64,000 nucleotides of DNA. Source: Paenalcaligenes hominis_A (GTDB lineage Bacteria; Pseudomonadota; Gammaproteobacteria; Burkholderiales; Burkholderiaceae_B). Made by a program: the position numbers and the translations under genes. The DNA is taken from the NCBI RefSeq assembly GCF_041359055.1, contig NZ_JBGJKZ010000003.1:496001-560000 (forward strand). Direction: 5' to 3'. Shown piece after piece: positions 62,488 to 64,000 of this stretch. Each line of letters begins with the position of its first letter. Within the stretch, counting starts at the first letter, position 1. Below the pieces are notes generated by a model that made no database searches, was not told where the DNA came from, and worked only from the letters and a program-made list of their open reading frames with translations.

Positions 62488-62599
62488 ATGTAAGCAAATC
62501 GTTTGTGTAGGGCAGATTTGAGTATAGGCTTACTCACAAGGAGAGGTGAGAAGCCTAATTGGCTTAAGAGCTCACAACAAAGGCTGAACTCATTTTCTA

Positions 62600-63302
62600 T
62601 TTTTCCATAGATTAAATGTGCGGCTTCTTCATTTTGGGCTAACCAGCCATAACGAACTGTTCGCTTAGAGTGTTCGACGTAGGCATTTTTTGCAGGTTGT
62701 TGGGTTGGGTATGAATCAAGTTGATTTGTCGTGAAACCGCCCACTCAAGCAATGTTTTACCAATATATTTTGCCCTTTATGGCTACGTCAAACTTCATTT
62801 CGCACCGACATCGTCCAGCTTTCCACGCCATCGATTGATTTGACTTAGCACTCATATAACTTGCCGACTTAATGCGCAGATTGATTTCGAGTCGCCGATA
62901 AAGGCAATAGACTCATTTGTGATTTCAGATAAATCCTTTGATATTACGTAAGTAGGTGAAGCATAAACCGAAGCCCCACTTGCGCTAGTCTGTCGTTAAT
63001 CGAATTAATCAATCCGCTATCACGTCATTTTCTTGAGTCGCTGGTTTTCCCGCTCCAATTCTTTAAGCCGAGTCATCATGGAGGTGTCCATGTCGCCGTA
63101 TTTTACGCACTATTTATAAAATATTGCATGGCTCATAGCGTGCTTACGGCACAGCTCTGGAATCGGTGTACCAGCTTCAGCTTGCTTCAAAATGGTCATG
63201 ATTTGGTTATCGGTATAACGGGACTTTTTCATTGAATTTCTTTTTCGAGAAATTCTACTTTAAAGCACTGCGGTTTGTTGGAGGGATTAGCGGGTGATTA
63301 CC
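62600..63302 (-). mobile_element. Decayed IS3-family insertion sequence, second copy, inverted
   Basis: On the minus strand the element starts at 63302 with GGTAATCACCCGCTAATCC, similar to the left end at 42671. orfA begins at 63232 (MKKSRYTDNQIMTILKQAEA) and hits a TAG after ISHAIFYK-like sequence. orfB is mostly decayed; NAYVEHSKRTVRYGWLAQ near 62700-62640 is its last clear piece. The remaining downstream end has been lost or has diverged, so 62600 is approximate. The copy is the same type as the one at 42.7-43.7 kb but with independent damage. About 100 bp between the terminator and the remnant show nothing else. Confidence 0.75.
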
Positions 63303-63329
63303 TTATGAACTGTGCGCTTGACAGTAAGT

Positions 63330-64000
63330 CTACGAGATTTCTATAGTTCCGTTTTTTTTATGCACTTTATTAACTAAAACTATGCCTATAACAACAAAAA
63401 TGAATCCAACTAAGTGGTGTACATGTATTTTTTCTTTTAAAAAAATCAAAGCAAATATAGTGCTAAAAATAGGAGTTAAGTACATGAATAGACTTGCTTT
63501 AGCAGGGCCGATCGAGGTAACGACCTTTCCCCAAAAGAAATAGGCAAGAATAGATGGAAAAATGGCAAGATAAATAATAGCAGTTAATGTTGGATAGCTA
63601 AAATTAGCCCAGCCTGTATAAGAAGCCTCTATAAACAATAGTGGTATATGCAGCAAGCATCCAATAAAGACTATAGAAAATAAAAAAACAAAAAAAGGAA
63701 GCTCTATTACCCACTTTTTGACGAGTATAGTATATAAAGACCAGCAGGCTACACCTAACAATATAAAAATATCCCCTTGGTTGAAGTTTAGTTTTAAAAA
63801 AACAGAAAGGTCTCCAGAGCTAAATAAAACCAATAAGCCAAAAAATGAAGCAGTAATTCCTATATATTGTTTAAATTGAAATGACTCTTTAATTATAAAT
63901 ATAGATAGTAGTAAAGTAACAATAGGCATGGTTGAGTTGATTAAAGCACCATTTATTGCTGTTGTTTTTTGTAATGCTATGTAAATAAAGATGTTGAATC
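63330..64000 (-). CDS. EamA/DMT-family permease, C-terminal part (cut by window end)
   Basis: The frame stays open through the window end, with FIYIALQKTTAINGALINSTMPIVTLLLS spread over the join, so an ATG at 63929 lies inside a membrane helix and is not the true start. The fragment of about 223 residues has seven or so hydrophobic helices, including an EamA repeat with WSLYTILVKKW, FFWGKVVTSIGPAKASLFMYLTPIFSTIFALIFLKE and a final GFIFVVIGIVLV. Members export or import metabolites such as amino acids; the substrate is unknown. It is AT-rich. Confidence 0.88.
   Translation of the reverse strand, partial: FNIFIYIALQKTTAINGALINSTMPIVTLLLSIFIIKESFQFKQYIGITASFFGLLVLFSSGDLSVFLKLNFNQGDIFILLGVACWSLYTILVKKWVIELPFFVFLFSIVFIGCLLHIPLLFIEASYTGWANFSYPTLTAIIYLAIFPSILAYFFWGKVVTSIGPAKASLFMYLTPIFSTIFALIFLKEKIHVHHLVGFIFVVIGIVLVNKVHKKNGTIEIS

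Noticed and set aside
62442..62744. 100-codon minus-strand frame after the IclR gene
   Set aside because: Its N-terminal part is the decayed IS3 orfB (NAYVEHSKRTVRYGWLAQ) and its end runs through the terminator hairpin. Not an independent gene.
63330..63929. DMT permease as a complete 199-residue protein starting at 63929
   Set aside because: The reading frame continues in a membrane helix up to the window edge, so the gene is incomplete, not short.

Overview
The window looks like a chromosomal segment of a betaproteobacterium, most likely Alcaligenaceae. This is inferred from protein character and content, without any database search: two tripartite tricarboxylate transporter (TTT) sets with Bug-type binding proteins, an AcnD/PrpF pair, a Kps-type capsule locus, and a nicotinate-type lower pathway. 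No rRNA, tRNA or CRISPR was seen.

Layout. (1) 1-6.7 kb: two LysR regulators (one cut by the window edge), mgtE, prpF, and a divergent aconitase-family gene of AcnD type. (2) 6.7-10.9 kb: a mobile-looking type II restriction-modification cassette. It has a controller protein, a nuclease and a convergent adenine-type methyltransferase. It lies between repeat-rich borders that include a roughly 400 bp direct repeat and seven copies of a 39 bp motif. A double C-box operator lies just before the controller gene. (3) 10.9-44.7 kb: a long capsule/exopolysaccharide locus. It contains kpsC, then after four unrelated small or transport genes kpsE, kpsD and kpsM, glycosyltransferases, a TupA-like ATP-grasp protein, ugd, kpsT, large coiled-coil proteins, an AlgJ/AlgX-like acyltransferase candidate, wecB, wecC and a 1110-residue double GT4 enzyme. 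Near its end are two AT-rich genes, a decayed IS3-family element and a SAM methyltransferase. The precursors implied are UDP-GlcA (Ugd) and UDP-ManNAcA (WecB, WecC), with export by KpsMT/E/D.

(4) 44.8-54.2 kb: a pyridine-ring degradation module. The minus-strand operon nicD-nicX-nicF turns 2,5-dihydroxypyridine into maleate. The divergent plus-strand operon encodes a Bug protein, TctB, TctA, a RidA-family protein, an asparaginase-family enzyme and an FAD monooxygenase, followed by a TetR regulator. Upstream ring-activating dehydrogenases and a maleate isomerase are not in the window. (5) 54.8-62.4 kb: a minus-strand operon for an unidentified organic acid: class III CoA-transferase, short citrate-synthase-fold lyase, 2-hydroxyacid dehydrogenase, RraA/HMG-aldolase-like protein, then Bug, TctB and TctA. 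A divergent IclR regulator has a palindromic operator candidate between it and the operon. (6) 62.6-64 kb: a second decayed IS3 copy in opposite orientation, and an EamA-type permease cut by the window end.

The most promising lead for undescribed chemistry is region 5, a CoA-thioester route with a self-contained transporter and regulator. Next are the coiled-coil/methyltransferase fusion with 177 bp tandem repeats in the capsule locus and the repeat-bracketed restriction-modification cassette.
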